Source of the DNA: Macrophomina tecta
Lineage: Eukaryota; Ascomycota; Dothideomycetes; Botryosphaeriales; Botryosphaeriaceae
Reading direction: 5' to 3'
NCBI GenBank assembly: GCA_024180945.1
Contig: JAKSGN010000041.1
Location: forward strand, 1,860,001-1,924,000
Length of the DNA stretch: 64,000 nt
Program-made: the position numbers and the translations under genes
The notes under the pieces: model-generated
The model's input: the letters and a program-made list of their open reading frames with translations, nothing else
Databases searched by the model: none
What the model was told of the DNA's origin: nothing
In this document: one piece after another, positions 31,246 to 43,865 of the stretch
How the letters are laid out: each line of letters starts with the position of its first letter
Position numbering within the stretch: position 1 is the stretch's first letter

Positions 31246-34200
31246 AGGTAAGCGTACGGGCTATAATTTATATCTAGTTAGGTATAAGCCTCTCGAGTAT
31301 AGACTAGAAAAGCTAAATAGCTAGACTATTTATTACTAAATAAAAGAGCTAGGTAACGTAATAAATAGTATAAGATTATATTAATTAGGCTATACGTAGC
31401 CAAAAAAGAATTAGTAAATATATCGTAAATAAAGCGCATCTATTTATAAATAAAAATATAAGAGACTAGCTATTTAGAAATAGTTTCTTCTCTTATTAGA
31501 ACTATAGGTCTATCTATAGATATAGCTATATGCGTGCGAATATAGGGTCTAACTACTTAGATAAGATATATGCGGTACGTAGCTAAATATAAGAATCTAG
31601 AATATATTAATATACTAACTATAGTCGACTAATTTATACTTTTTATCTCTACTAATAAAGTTCTTTTAAGCCTCTTATTCTAAAAGAGTTTTATTTTATA
31701 AACTTTTATTACTTTATTCTCTTATACTTTTTTATATTTAAGATGCCTACTTTAAAGCTTAAGTAGATTATAGTCTAGCGCTAGTAGTTTATTAAAGCTA
31801 GAAAGCGTATTCTAGATACTCTTAAAGCTAAATATTAATTACTAAAGTCTAAGTTCTCTTCTAAATCTCCCTTATCTAGTTATTTATTTTAAGAGGCTAT
31901 GTCGCTAACGTTTATACCTCGTATTTATATTCTTACTTATTATTAGAGATATACCTCTACTTAAGGTCTTAGAATTTAGATAGCGCCTCGCGCTAGTTTC
32001 TTAGATACCTAAGGGTAGTCTTAGTATAGCCGAAGTAAATTAATAATAAATAAGAGTATATCTATTTCTACTAGAAGTTTATTCTTTTAAAATACGATTA
32101 ATAAAATTATTAATAATATTTTTTACAATAAGCTTTTATTCTATATAACCCATTCGTATACGAAAAGCCTAATTATAAGTCTACTAAGAATTTTTTTTAG
32201 TAGCGCTCGATCTACTACTTCTCTAAATTTTTTCTAAAATACTTCTTTAAATTTATCTTTATTTTCTTCTTTAGTTACTTTCTCTCGCTCTTATAAGATA
32301 CTAAACCCTTCTATAACCTAAGTTATAAAGTTAGTAATATAAAAAGCGGTATAATAAATAAATAAGTAAATTATAGCTAAAGATTTAAAAGTCTTTAATT
32401 TAGAGACTCTAAGTAAGATTATAAAAGAATTTATATTAGTTACTTAGAAAGCTTAATACTTAGAAAAAGTTCTTAAAATATTTAATTCTATAAAGAATAT
32501 AGAATTACTTACTTATAAGCTTTAAAAGCTCGAGCCTAGAGAGTAAAAAAAAGAGAAATATATAAAGATTTATAGTATACTAGTTACGCTTATAGATTTT
32601 ACTAGTAATAGACTCGTAACTCTAGCTAAGATTATAGAGTAGAATACTAAGATAAAGAAATTAGCCCTAGATAATTATAATTTAGTAATAAGAAAAGCGA
32701 ATAAAATTAGAAAAGAGATACTTAAGAATAGTAATAAGATAATTATAAATATACATAGGTTTTAGAATAATATTATAAAGGCTTAGAATAAAGAGATAGT
32801 AAAGGCTTTAGTTTTTAGAGGTTTAGCCTTATAAAACTACTTAAGATACGTTAGTTCTTAGGCTAGATATAATATACCTCTTAAGTGTACTATTAAGTAG
32901 ATTAACTATATAATATACTACTATCTTATAAAGCGCTACTATATCTTTCTCTCCTCCCCCTATTCTATTAGCGAAGATTAGAATAAGATATATTAGATTA
33001 CTACTATCTATAGTTCTAATTCTAGAAAGAGTAGAAAGATATCTAGAAATATAAATACTTATAAGATCTATACTATATTAGATTATAAAAAGATAGCTCT
33101 AGATACTACTACTCGTAAAGTAGTAGAGGTTTTTAAGAAAAAAAAGAACTTTATAAGAAATAGTCTTAGTTTTTTAATAAATTATAAATATATTTTTATT
33201 AATTAGTAAACCCTACTCTCTAGAAGAATTAAGATAATTAATTCTATATCTTCTCTAAAGAAAAATTATTCGTTTAGTACTAGTTTCTCTAAGAAATCTA
33301 AGAGTAAAAGAAAAGTAAGTAGATTAATATTAGCTAAGTAAAGTTCCTCGTATTTATATAGAAAAAATTAAGATCTTAATAATCTAGATATCGTTACGTT
33401 CTTTAATAACTATACTAAATACCTTAATAATAAGTTTAATTACTAGATCGCTTATAATAAGAAATATTATTACGAGTACTCTACTAGTATTAAATCGAAT
33501 CTAAAAAAAAGCCTAAGTAACTTAAATTTTAGTAAGGGCTATAATATACTAGTAATTCTATTATAAACCTCTACTAGTAGTTAGCCTTATACTATATACC
33601 TTTAAGATTTATATATAGTAGTAGAAATTAAGACTAGAAGCGTTATAATAAGAGAAAAAATTAATAATATTCTCTTAAAGATTATTAAAAATATCTCTAA
33701 TAATTCTTTTCGTTAAATAAAGAAGCTTAAGATTAAAAAGTATCTCTTTATCTAGAGTTATAATATAAATAATACTAATTTAGATAGCTTTAGATACTTT
33801 AAAGATAATTCTAAGTAGAAGTTATAGTATTACTACTAGAGCGAGTAAGATTAAAAAAGATTAAAAAAAGAGTTAATTAGAAATAATAATTAAGAAATAT
33901 ATAGTATTACTAATATATTTAGTATTTAGAATAGATATTCTAGTACTAACTTAACTTAATTTTAGTAGGCGCTTAAGAAAGATATCTAGTACTATTAGTA
34001 CTATATAAAGTCCTTTAATAGAGAGCTTTCTTATAATAGATATTACTTTTTAATAATCTTTATGCTTTTTACTTAGCTTATTAGATAGTATTCTCTCTTA
34101 TAGCTTTAAGCAGTAGTATCTAGTAAGACTCGTTATTATAGCTTTATTAGTTATTCTAAGCTTATTTAATTTATTAATAGCTTAGCTTCTCTTTATAGAG

Positions 34201-35069
34201 TATCTTATCTACCTAAAGAGCGTAGGTGTACACTATATTAAAAATATAGTAAGGCTATTATTAACTATAAGATATCTCTATATAATAAAAAGAAAGCTAG
34301 ATAAACTCGTAAAATATATAATAGAATTTCTACTAAAGAAAAAGAGATATTTAGTAGTTATACTAGGCGTAGTAAGTTAAATAAGTTATTAGTAGTTTTT
34401 AAAAACTAAATAGCTAGAAGCTTTAAATTAATAAGGTTTAATATAAAGCTAGTAGCTTCTAATATAGTTATTACTTTAAGACCTATAATTTTCTAGAAAT
34501 ATAGTAAAGAGAGAAAGTCTACATAATAAATTTATACTAATACTATATTTATTAAAATTAAGAAAGATAGAAAGCTAGAGCTACCTTATATAAAGTATAA
34601 AAATATTTATAAGGCTAATCTAGAGATTAGACTACTTACTAAGAGCTATAGTAGAGATAGATTTAATTTTACGAAGCTATTTAATAAGTACTATACTAAC
34701 TTATTAATAAGTAGAATCTACTCTATTTCTAATGCGCTTATTAAGAAAAAGAATTAGAATAATCTATTAGTAATTACTAATATAGATAATTAGTTTATAG
34801 CTAGTAAGAGAAAGAAAAGCGATTTAATTTAAAAATAGTAAAAGATAATAGTAGTTTTAGTTTATAGAGTAATAAGATATTAGTAAAATACTAATAAAAT
34901 AATTTATAGAAGATAAGGTAGTTATAACTATAATATAAATTTAGGGTTTCGAAGAAATCTGTTAGAGACTAAAAATATAGAAGTAGCTAAGTAGAGATAC
35001 TTACATAAAAAGTAAAAAGTCTAAGAAGATTTATATCTAATTAGATATAAGTTTTAGTTCGTACGCGGT

Positions 35070-35099
35070 AAGACTTATACCTAGCTAGGTATAAGTCTT
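35070..35099. repeat. 30-bp perfect palindrome (right end of block)
   Basis: Arms AAGACTTATACCTAG and its reverse complement. The sequence CCTAG/CTAGG is probably closer to the ancestral form than the left copy, where RIP would give TCTAG/CTAGA. An eroded partner lies at 35028-35055. Confidence 0.85.
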
Positions 35100-35955
35100 C
35101 TTAGTTATTACACTTAACTAATATTCTTAAAAGTTTTAAACTTATTAGTAAGGACGATTAGTTTACTTTACTTATTTTTACTCTTTTATTTTTTTTTTTA
35201 TTATTTTTTCTTAGCGTATTCAGTTCTAGGTCTACTTTTAGAGTTATTTTTATTATAAATTAATATTTTTTTAGAAGAATATCTTTCTCTTATTTTCTTA
35301 TAAGTAGAGTAGGATACTAATAGGCGTATTAAAAGAAAGCCCTACTATAAGAAATAGTATAAGAATCGTAATGCTAGGTAATTAGTAATTTTAATAAATA
35401 CTACGCCTACTTCTACGAACTATAAGTCTTATATTTTTACTTTTAGAAGTTACTAAGGGATAGTAAGCTCGAAGCTTTAGATAAAATATTATAAAATAGA
35501 AGATAGATAAGCTAGTTAAGATAAAAATAGTTCTTTTAGTATAAAGAATAGAACTTTAATAGATAGCTTAAGAAGAGAGCTCTAATTAGTATATTAAAAG
35601 AGAGCCCTCTACTAAGAGTAGGCTTTATAATATAGCTATAAAAGTATAATAGAAATAACGATAATAAGTAACGTTTACTAGTATAGAACAAAGTAGAATA
35701 ACTCTTATTAGAAGAAAGTTTAACTAATAAATACTATTTCACGATATATTTATAAAATACGTAGAAACGGTAATTCTTCTTCTTCTTTTAGAATAGATTC
35801 TTTTAGTTTTATTACTCTATTCGGTCGCCTATAAGACGCTATATAATAGAGTTATTTTAGACTCTTTTTTTATCTCTTTTTATTTTTTATATAGTTTTAG
35901 CTATTTTTACTCTCTAGCTTACTAGACGCTTTTTTACGAAGCGTTTCTCTTATTA
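35100..35955. other. AT-rich spacer without recognised features
   Basis: RIP-like composition, homopolymer runs near 35190, and no frame or repeat that I can assign. It ends where the truncated A3 LTR begins. Confidence 0.5.
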
Positions 35956-36316
35956 ATAGCGTCTAAGTTATATAGAACTTACTAGACCTACTAGATAATA
36001 AAAAATTATAACTATTCTCTATAATACTTAGATAACTAAGAATACTAACTATCTACTACTATTTATAGATTACTATATATTTTCTATAGTATATAGATAT
36101 ACTTTTTAGATAGTACTTTAATCTTTATAGTTAACTTAAAGTTCTAATATAACTCTATTAGAGATAATAAGCCTAACGTATACCGTATATTAATATATTA
36201 TATAATTATTACTATTATTCTAATTTTTTATTTTTTTTTATTCTTTAAGATAAATTTTTTAGCTATCTAATTCTACTAGGCGATTCTAAAGCCTAGTAGA
36301 AGAGACTACTATTATA
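35956..36316 (+). repeat. 5'-truncated left LTR of A3
   Basis: Only about the last 360 bp of the A2-type LTR are present, from TAGCGTCTAAGTTA to ATTATA. It is followed by CTTTAACTATTATT, the leader of the family. Confidence 0.85.
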
Positions 36317-36418
36317 CTTTAACTATTATTCTTATAAGAAAAGATAGTTCTAAGAAAAAAAATATTTAATAATAAGATAGTATTACCTAATACTTAATAC
36401 TAACTAAGTAATATAATA

Positions 36419-38356
36419 AATAATATTAATATAAATAATAATAGTTTTTTATAGCTAACTATAGCCGATCTCTTTTAGGTTATTTAAGATATATAAGGCT
36501 AGATCGGCGAACTACGTAGATAACTCTAGAAGTAGACTAATAAGAATACCTAGCTCTATTAATAAATAGGTAAACTTCGTAACTAAGCTATTTTAATAAT
36601 TTTTATTTTAGTATCTATTTATACTTCTATATTAATAATGACTTAATCTTTTAATAAAAGTACGAAGATAGCTAAGCTAAATCTATTCTATAACTATTAA
36701 AAGAAGCTCTAGATCTTTCTTTTATAACTTAATCTATACTTCTTCTTTAACTCTAGAGACTTTTCTACTAATAATAAAAAGATAATATTTATAGCTATCT
36801 ACCTCCGCGATATTATAATATAGTAGTTTAAGCTCTACCTTAGAGACTAAATAGAGAAGAAACTAGAAGTACGTAAAAAAAATACTAAGAAAGTCTTTAG
36901 TAGCTATAAGTACTTTATAACTTAAATTAAGTAAAGCTTTAGAGATCTTAATAAGATTAATAAGGCCTAATAAGCTATTATAAATATCTACTAGAAGACC
37001 TTAGTAGCGAACTATACTATAGAATTCTAAAAGGCTATAGTATACCTAGATAACTAGTTTAATTATATCCTTATAAACTACTACTACTGAGGACTTAAGA
37101 AAAGAGTTAAGAACTAACTTATAATATAAAATAATTCTAAGACTCTAAATAAGCTTATTAAGCTAGCTATTAAATATAATAACCGCCTCTTTAAGTACTA
37201 ATCTAAAAAATATAAGTTAAACTATAAAGCTAATATATCGCGCCTAGCACACCCTAGATATACTTAGAAAGAAGAAGATACTATAGAGCTAAATAATATT
37301 AATTACTAAAATAACCTATCTAAAAGAAATAACTACTATAGAAAAAAAAATAATAGCTATAAGAAAAAATAATATAAAAAATAAATCCTAGAGTAAAAAT
37401 AAAGATTTAAAAAAGAACTATATATCTACTATAGTAAGACTTAGAAAAAGATATACTACTATTTTAGAAAAAATAAATAAGTCTTAGCTACAATATAAAA
37501 ACTAAAAAGCTAAGAAATCTCTATAGTTACTAAGTAAGAAAACCCCTTCACTAAATTTAATAAGCGATATAAAGAAAGCTAAAGCCCTAAGTATTAAAGA
37601 CTTAGCTAGATAGCCTACTATAATAATAACTATACTACTTACTAAAGCGATAAGGACGCTATAGACTAGTACTCTAAGAAGCTATAATATATTAATATAA
37701 CTCTAAAAATAGAGAAAGAGCTTATTAAAGTCTTTTCTAATAATAAAAACCTAGTCGATAGTAATACGAAAAAACTATATAATAGTACTCTAGAGTTAAG
37801 CACGACCGATAATAAATAATAGTAGAATGAAGCTATATTTATAAGAATAACTAAATATCTAATCTAATACGAAGAGATACGCTATATTACTAATAGTCTA
37901 GAGCCTACGATTATCTAGATTCTAGGCCCTATAATTAATCTTAGAATATAGTAATATAAGGTATAGTAAGAAAAAATATATATACATATATAGTAAGATA
38001 ATACCTAGAATTTCTAGAAAGAATTACTACTTAAAATAGCTAATAAACTCGTATTCTAGCTAGAAAATAAGATATAGAGAGTACGATAATAATAAGATCT
38101 ATAATATTTTTATAATATAGCCTATACCCTCTATTAGTATAATATAGTAACTAGGAATAGAGGTATCTTATAATAGATATCTAATAAAAAATACAACATA
38201 CCTACCTTCTAGTATTAGATTTAAAATAGGTAGATCTACTAGAGATAATTAATTAAGTATAGTAGATAGATATAATAGAAAAATACTCTAGTTCTAGTTA
38301 AAAAATAGAATAAGTATATTTATTATAAAATAATAAGATAATTTATATTAAAAAAC
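36419..38356 (+). pseudogene. gag: RIP-broken gag of A3 (A1-like)
   Basis: Aligns with A1 gag from the former start (now ATA, about 36419) to the shared TTAAAAAACTAG at about 38356, including the A1-type zinc knuckle and the Trp-rich C-terminal modules. The slippery heptamer is kept. Differences from A1 are nearly all C-to-T or G-to-A, mainly at CA/TG, which makes this copy a good reference for the RIP spectrum. Confidence 0.85.
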
Positions 38357-40589
38357 TAGACAGCTCTTCTAGATAAGAATTTTAGAAGAAACTATTAAAT
38401 AGGTTTCTTAATTAGGTTATATATATAGTAAATAGAATTATACTTATTAGATTAAATCTATACTAACTTTTATATATCCTAGTTATATTCTATAGAAAAA
38501 AGGCGATAGCTATAATTAATAGCGGCGTATAAGGTATATTCATTAATTCTAAGTTTATTATTAAGAACTAACTACTTTAGTAAGCTAAGAATTACTTTTA
38601 TTAGCTAAGTACGATAGACGGCTCTCTAGCGAAATACGAAAATAGCTAAATATAAATTAAGATAGAAAAAGTACTTCTTACTATTAAAAATTACTAAGAA
38701 TAGATTAACCTTAATATAATAATAATCTCTAGATATAATATTATTCTTAAAATATTATAGTTAAAGACCTACGAGCCGTATATTAGCTAGAGAATAAAGA
38801 TTATTATATTTTCTAATAAATACTATAGATACTACCTTATAATAGTAAGAAGAAGCTAATAGAGCTAGAAAAAAATACTAAAGTCTAAAAGCTAGAGTAA
38901 AATCTCTAAGCTAAGATAGTAGAATAATAACGTATCTATAGATATTAAGACTATTAGCTACTAAGCGCTAAAACTTATAATAAGATGAGAAGAAAAGGCC
39001 TATATAATTTACATAAAATCTAGTAAGAATATTAAGTAAAAGACTCTTACTTATATAATATAAAGCCTTACGAATAAGAATAAGAATAGTCTAAAGCTAG
39101 TTAGAAGAAATTACTTCTAGCGACTTAATAGATAGTATAGCTATTTAAATAAAGTAGATACTAGTCCCCTTAGGTATAAGAATTATAGCGATAAAGATAT
39201 TTTAGTAGCTAAGATTAGCATAGACCTTAGCGGAATTATAAGGCCTACTAAGAATAAATTAATATCTATATCGAAATTAGAGATAGTTCTATAAGAATTC
39301 TAGAATATACTAAAAATATTCTAAGAAAGAGATAAAGAATAACTACTAAAATATTAGCTATAGAATTACAAGATATCTCTACTTTTAGAAATATAATTTA
39401 CTTTTAAGCCTATTTACTCCTTATCTAAGATAGAGGCTAAAGCATTATAGAAATATATTAATAAAAACCTAGAATAAGAATATATACGACCCTTATAGTT
39501 ACTAGTAAAATATTCTATTTTATTTATTTCTAAGAAGAATAGTAAGCTTTACCTTTATATTAACTACTAATAGCTAAATAATATTATAGTAAAAAACTAA
39601 TATCTACTACTTTATATTGATAAATTATAGAATAAGCTTCATAATACTAAGTTTTTTATAAAACTAGACCTTTAAAAAGGCTACTACCTAGTTTATATTA
39701 AGAAAGATAAAGAATAGAAAATAGCGTTTTAAACGCGATTTAAATATTATAAGTATATAATAATATTTTTTAAATTTACTAACGTACTAGCTACCTTCTA
39801 AAGCTTAGTTAACGATACTCTACGTTTATATTTAGATATATTCGCCTTAGCTTACCTAGATAATATTCTAATATACTTAGAGATACTTAAGAAGTATATT
39901 AAATACGTAAAAAAAGTTCTAAAGGTCTTAGATAAGTAAAATCTCTAAGTAGCCCTAGAAAAGAGTAAGTAGTATATATAAAAAATAGAATATCTAGGGT
40001 TTATTATTACCCTAGAATATATTAGTATAGATGATAAGAAACTAGACGTAATTAGAGACTAGCTAATACTATAAACTATTAAAAAAGTATAATTCTTTCT
40101 TAAATTTACTAACTTTTATTAAAAGTTTATTAGAAACTACGCTAAGATAGCGGTATCTCTAATAAATATTACTAAGAAAGAATATAGGTTTATATAAAAA
40201 GAAAGATAATAATAAGTATTTAACTTACTAAAGCGAATATTTATAAAAGTACTAGTTCTAGGACTCTATAACCTAGATCTATTAATTACGGTAGAAACTA
40301 ACGCTTTAAACTACGCTATAAAAGCTATACTTAGTTAGCTAGATAAAAAAAATTAACTATATTCTATTATCTACTACTTAAGAAAAATAATATCTACTAA
40401 GAAGAACTATAATATCTATAATAAAGAACTCTTAGCTATAGTTATAACTTTTAAAGAATAGAGATACTATCTTAAAAATACTAAGTACTAGATTATAATC
40501 TACTATAACTATAAGAACTTCTCGCACTTTACTACTACTAAGAAATTAAACTAATAATAAATTTAGTAGGCTAAAGAACTAGCGTTTTA
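38353..40589 (+). pseudogene. pol: RIP-broken pol of A3, first part
   Basis: Protease (about 38470-38560, A1-like) through RT (about 39400-40000) to RNase H, where the Tc1-like element has inserted at a TA. The frame is broken by many TAA/TAG codons. Confidence 0.85.
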
Positions 40590-40619
40590 CCGCACCCGTG
40601 CAAAAGTCAGGGCGCACGG
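40590..40619 (+). repeat. Left terminal inverted repeat of the Tc1-like element
   Basis: 30 bp, an exact reverse complement of 41871-41900. Confidence 0.97.
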
Positions 40620-40723
40620 CCAAGGCGCTAATTATCCTGCCACCAACACCAATACTTTGGAGTCGTATTATTCAACAAGGAGTTGCTCAAATGCAGTAAG
40701 AGTTGATTCTTTATAAAGCTAGG

Positions 40724-41830
40724 CTACCAGCGAGTTTGATAGCCACCAGCTTGAATAACATCTACAAGCCGTTGTGGCATACTTTTACAAAGCGCTTTAA
40801 GGCTTGGTTTTTCCACCAATGCGTATGCCCTAGGTAACCACTCAGCTAGTAACGCCTCCACGCGCTCAGGATTCTTCTCAAGCTCAATAAATGGCGCAAT
40901 CTCTTGAAGCTTCATCTTTAGTGGCCACCAAAGGTATTCCTGGAGGTTCAGATCAGGCGAATATGGGGGGTGAGTAATGCACCTAATTTGGTGATCACGC
41001 AGCCATTTCTTCACCCGGTTCGCCCGATGAATACCAGCACCATCTTGTAACCAGTACATACCATAGTCGTAGTTTCTTGGCACATGTTCCTCCAGTACTT
41101 TGATATAGGATTTGGCAGTATAGCCTTGCCTAGGAGAGTCCAAATCACGCTCCATAACGTGTAAATCAGACACCCCTAGCTGGCCTGAAAAGCCACCCCA
41201 TACCATACATCTTGCCTTCTTGCCAAGTGGCCGTGTATTAAGCCGGCTTTGGTCCCACTTTTGCTGGCCAGGCGTACGGAAAACCCAGCTTGGTGCGTGG
41301 CCAGAGCCCTGCTCAACTGAGCACTCATCACCGAACGTAACCCTCATCCACCATCTCCAGCTCTTATACCGGTATTTCTTTGCATATTGGTACCGAATGC
41401 GGGCATTCGCTTGAGAGATCCAAGGCCGATTCTTTGCACGCCATTTGGTAATATGGTTCTTGCGTAGAATACGCCTGAGCGTATCTTTATGGATAGATAA
41501 CTGGAGTTGCTTAATCACCTGGCTGTGCTTAAGTTTTGGGAACCGGTTAACAAAACGAATAATCTGGCGCTCCGTGCGAAGGCTGACTTTGGGGGGACGG
41601 CCAGTACGAGGTATTAGATCAATCTGGCCAGTCGTATTGTAGTGGTTGATGCAGCTCCTAATTGCGTGTTCTGAGAAGCGAGTCTCACGGGCAATTTGAC
41701 GCCCAGATTTACCATCTTGCGATTGTGTAATAACCGAAACTCGTTGATCATGTGAAAGCTGATGCCTTTGCCTAGCATTGCCTGAAATTTCGCGTCCAAA
41801 GATGCGCTGCATGGTGGTGTAATGAGGCAA
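40724..41830 (-). CDS. Tc1/mariner transposase (DD34E)
   Basis: 368 aa, starting 40 bp inside the right inverted repeat. The N-terminal third has the paired helix-turn-helix of Tc1 transposases (about residues 24-75 and 85-140), with a GRPP hinge at 77-80 between them. The catalytic domain shows D168 (FGDE), D263 (LQDGAG) and E298 (SPDLNLQEYLW), with 34 residues between the second Asp and the Glu, the DD34E pattern. The usual P-I before the Glu is L-Q here. The length is normal for the family. It cuts and pastes the element at TA sites by binding the inverted repeats. No stop or frameshift is seen, so it could be active. A second ATG follows at codon 7 (MQRIFGRE), so the exact start is uncertain. 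Confidence 0.95.
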   Translation of the reverse strand: MPHYTTMQRIFGREISGNARQRHQLSHDQRVSVITQSQDGKSGRQIARETRFSEHAIRSCINHYNTTGQIDLIPRTGRPPKVSLRTERQIIRFVNRFPKLKHSQVIKQLQLSIHKDTLRRILRKNHITKWRAKNRPWISQANARIRYQYAKKYRYKSWRWWMRVTFGDECSVEQGSGHAPSWVFRTPGQQKWDQSRLNTRPLGKKARCMVWGGFSGQLGVSDLHVMERDLDSPRQGYTAKSYIKVLEEHVPRNYDYGMYWLQDGAGIHRANRVKKWLRDHQIRCITHPPYSPDLNLQEYLWWPLKMKLQEIAPFIELEKNPERVEALLAEWLPRAYALVEKPSLKALCKSMPQRLVDVIQAGGYQTRW

Positions 41831-41870
41831 GGGATGAAGAGGGTACGTTGTTGTTTTGACTCGTGCACGT

Positions 41871-41900
41871 CCGTGCGCCCTGACTTTTGCACGGGTGCGG
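41871..41900 (-). repeat. Right terminal inverted repeat of the Tc1-like element
   Basis: 30 bp, followed by TA at 41901-41902. The transposase promoter must lie in the 70 bp between this end and the start codon. Confidence 0.97.
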
Positions 41901-42682
41901 TATAATATAAAGATTATTTATAGAAAGAAATCTAAGAATACTTATATAAACGCGCTAAGTAGACGAGTTAACTATATTAAAGAAAAGCTAGGTCTATAAC
42001 CTATAATACTTAATACGTAGAAGAATAGGTCTTTTATATCTACTAGCTATAGTCACTAGATTATAGCTATTTATAGCCTAGAATAAACGTAGCTTAAGAA
42101 AGAACTAGATAACTCACTTATTCTAGTTAAATTATTTACCCTAGTAATACGCCTTAAAGATAACGAATAGGAGTAAAAAATCTAAAAAGCCTATATAAAT
42201 AATATAATAGCTTAAAAAATTAAAGAACTTAATAACGACTTTTAAGTAACCAAAAATATAGATAGTACTATCTTATTTTTAGAACTAGTCTACATTCTAG
42301 TTAAACTACGGAACGAGCTCGTAAAGAATATATATAAAGCTCTAGTATATAGTTATTAAGAAATAAATAAGACGATAAAGTGAATTATAAAAAGCTACTA
42401 CTTTCTAGAGCTAAAAAAAATTATTTAATAGATAGTCTTATAATATAATCTTTATATTAGAAGTAAGACTACGAGATATATACTCTATAAACTACTTTAG
42501 TCGCTATTAGTATCGAAGTATTCTTAGTAATCTATCTCGCTAGATTTTATTATAGACTTATCTAAGTTAGAAGAACTACTTACTAAGATTAAATATAACT
42601 TAATCTTAGTTATTATTAATAGAATAATAAAGTATATATACTACTTACTATATCTTAAGATAGTAAATATGAAAGAACTCGC
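41901..42682 (+). pseudogene. pol: RIP-broken pol of A3, middle part
   Basis: Continues from RNase H into the integrase core, where B2 is inserted. It ends with the duplication CTCGC (42678-42682). It aligns with A2 15480-16265. Confidence 0.82.
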
Positions 42683-42875
42683 TATAAGTAAATAGACTAG
42701 TTATAAGTAGGGAGCCTTTAGAAGAGTTATATATTCTTAGATATAAATTCTTAGTAGTATAGGATTTACCCCTTAGTAGCGTTATATACTAGGGGCCCGT
42801 GCGTAGCACGTAATAAGCATGTAGAATGCATGGTATAAGTATTCTAAGGGTATACTAGAGCCTATTATTCTAATA
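42683..42875 (-). repeat. 3' LTR of B2 (left in the window)
   Basis: 193 bp, the reverse complement of the B LTR, from TATAAGTAAATAG to CTATTATTCTAATA. Next to it, inside the element, is a CT-rich stretch, the complement of the polypurine tract. Confidence 0.9.
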
Positions 42876-43865
42876 CTACTTCCCTCTCTAGTAGGAATCG
42901 CCTCGATTTCTATTAGAAGGTATTATATTAGTACCTTATTAAAAAACCTTTAGTAAGGAAAAAGAGTGCACCTAACTACTATATAGAATATAGTATTATA
43001 TATTAGCTATAGGCGTTACGTAGTAAGGTAAATTAGTCTTATTACGTAGCCGTTACTACGAATAATAAATAAAGAATAATAAATTAATAAAAAAATAAGA
43101 AAATATATCGCTAAGCGGTTATTAGCAATACTAGCGGCATACTATATATATAGAAAACGCAGGTAATAGTACGTTAGCGCAGTTTTTTCTTTATTATTAG
43201 GTATTATTACTATTAAGGATAATAGAAGTTGGCCTTATATAATAATACTAGCGAATATACTAATTAGTAACTTACGCGTGCTAATAATACTTATAGAGTA
43301 CGAGGTCATTTTTTTTAATAGCTTTAATAGATATAATAATTTCTTATATCCCCCTAGATTTTTATAGTTTAGATCTAGCTTCTTTTCTTTAACTAAAACG
43401 TCTTTAACTAATATTAACCCTTTTTATTACTTCTTTCTTCTAAATAACTATTACTATATAAACCTCTTTTAGCTTCGTTTACTTAGGTTACTTCTATAAT
43501 AAGCTTCCGTAAATGCCTATTACGAGTAATATAGTAAAGCTTCTTTCTTATCTTTAGCCGTAGCCTAGTTTAGTAGTAGTATACTATATACGTTACGTGC
43601 GCTACTAGGGCACGATACGCTACCGCGAGGGTAAAGTATAGATTAATTTTACGCCTACGGAGCTTCTTAGAGGGCTTCGCTAGATTTACTTTAAGAATTT
43701 ACCCTATACTAAGTATAATTAGTATACGAAGAGTAGTTATAAATATACTCTAGTAAGTATACTTTTTTTCTACTTTTCTTATACTTTTTATATACTTTTA
43801 TACTACTTATGCTCGTTACTAATAATAAAATTTATTTTTAGGTTCTCCCTTAATTCTGCCGTACT

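Larger units (their letters stand above)
31210..35099. mobile_element. 3.9-kb block bounded by paired palindromes, possibly a DNA transposon
   Basis: Each end carries two palindromes separated by a short spacer that contains GCGTACG or CGTACGCG. Left: 31210-31245 (36 bp, perfect) and about 31264-31291. Right: about 35028-35055 and 35070-35099 (30 bp, perfect). The order is mirrored, giving inverted termini of roughly 75 bp. The interior is RIP-eroded. A plus-strand frame from about 31744 starts MPTLKLK and continues as a basic, Ser/Lys-rich protein with TAG/TAA stops; a second coherent stretch spans about 34100-34850. I do not recognise the protein family. No clear target duplication was found, so transposon status is an inference. 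Confidence 0.45.
40590..41900 (-). mobile_element. Intact Tc1-like DNA transposon
   Basis: 1311 bp with perfect 30-bp terminal inverted repeats (40590-40619 and 41871-41900, each starting CCGCACCCGTGCAAAA) and the TA target duplication at 40588-40589 and 41901-41902. The single gene is intact and the base composition is normal, so it inserted after A3 was RIP-mutated. Comparison with A2 near 15485 shows the empty target site. Confidence 0.97.

Noticed and set aside
41220..41642. Two plus-strand frames of 64 and 65 aa
   Set aside because: Antisense shadows of the transposase gene.
41614..41892. 92-aa minus-strand frame overlapping the transposase start
   Set aside because: Shifted frame of the Tc1-like transposase gene, extending into the inverted repeat; the 368-aa frame carries the family motifs.
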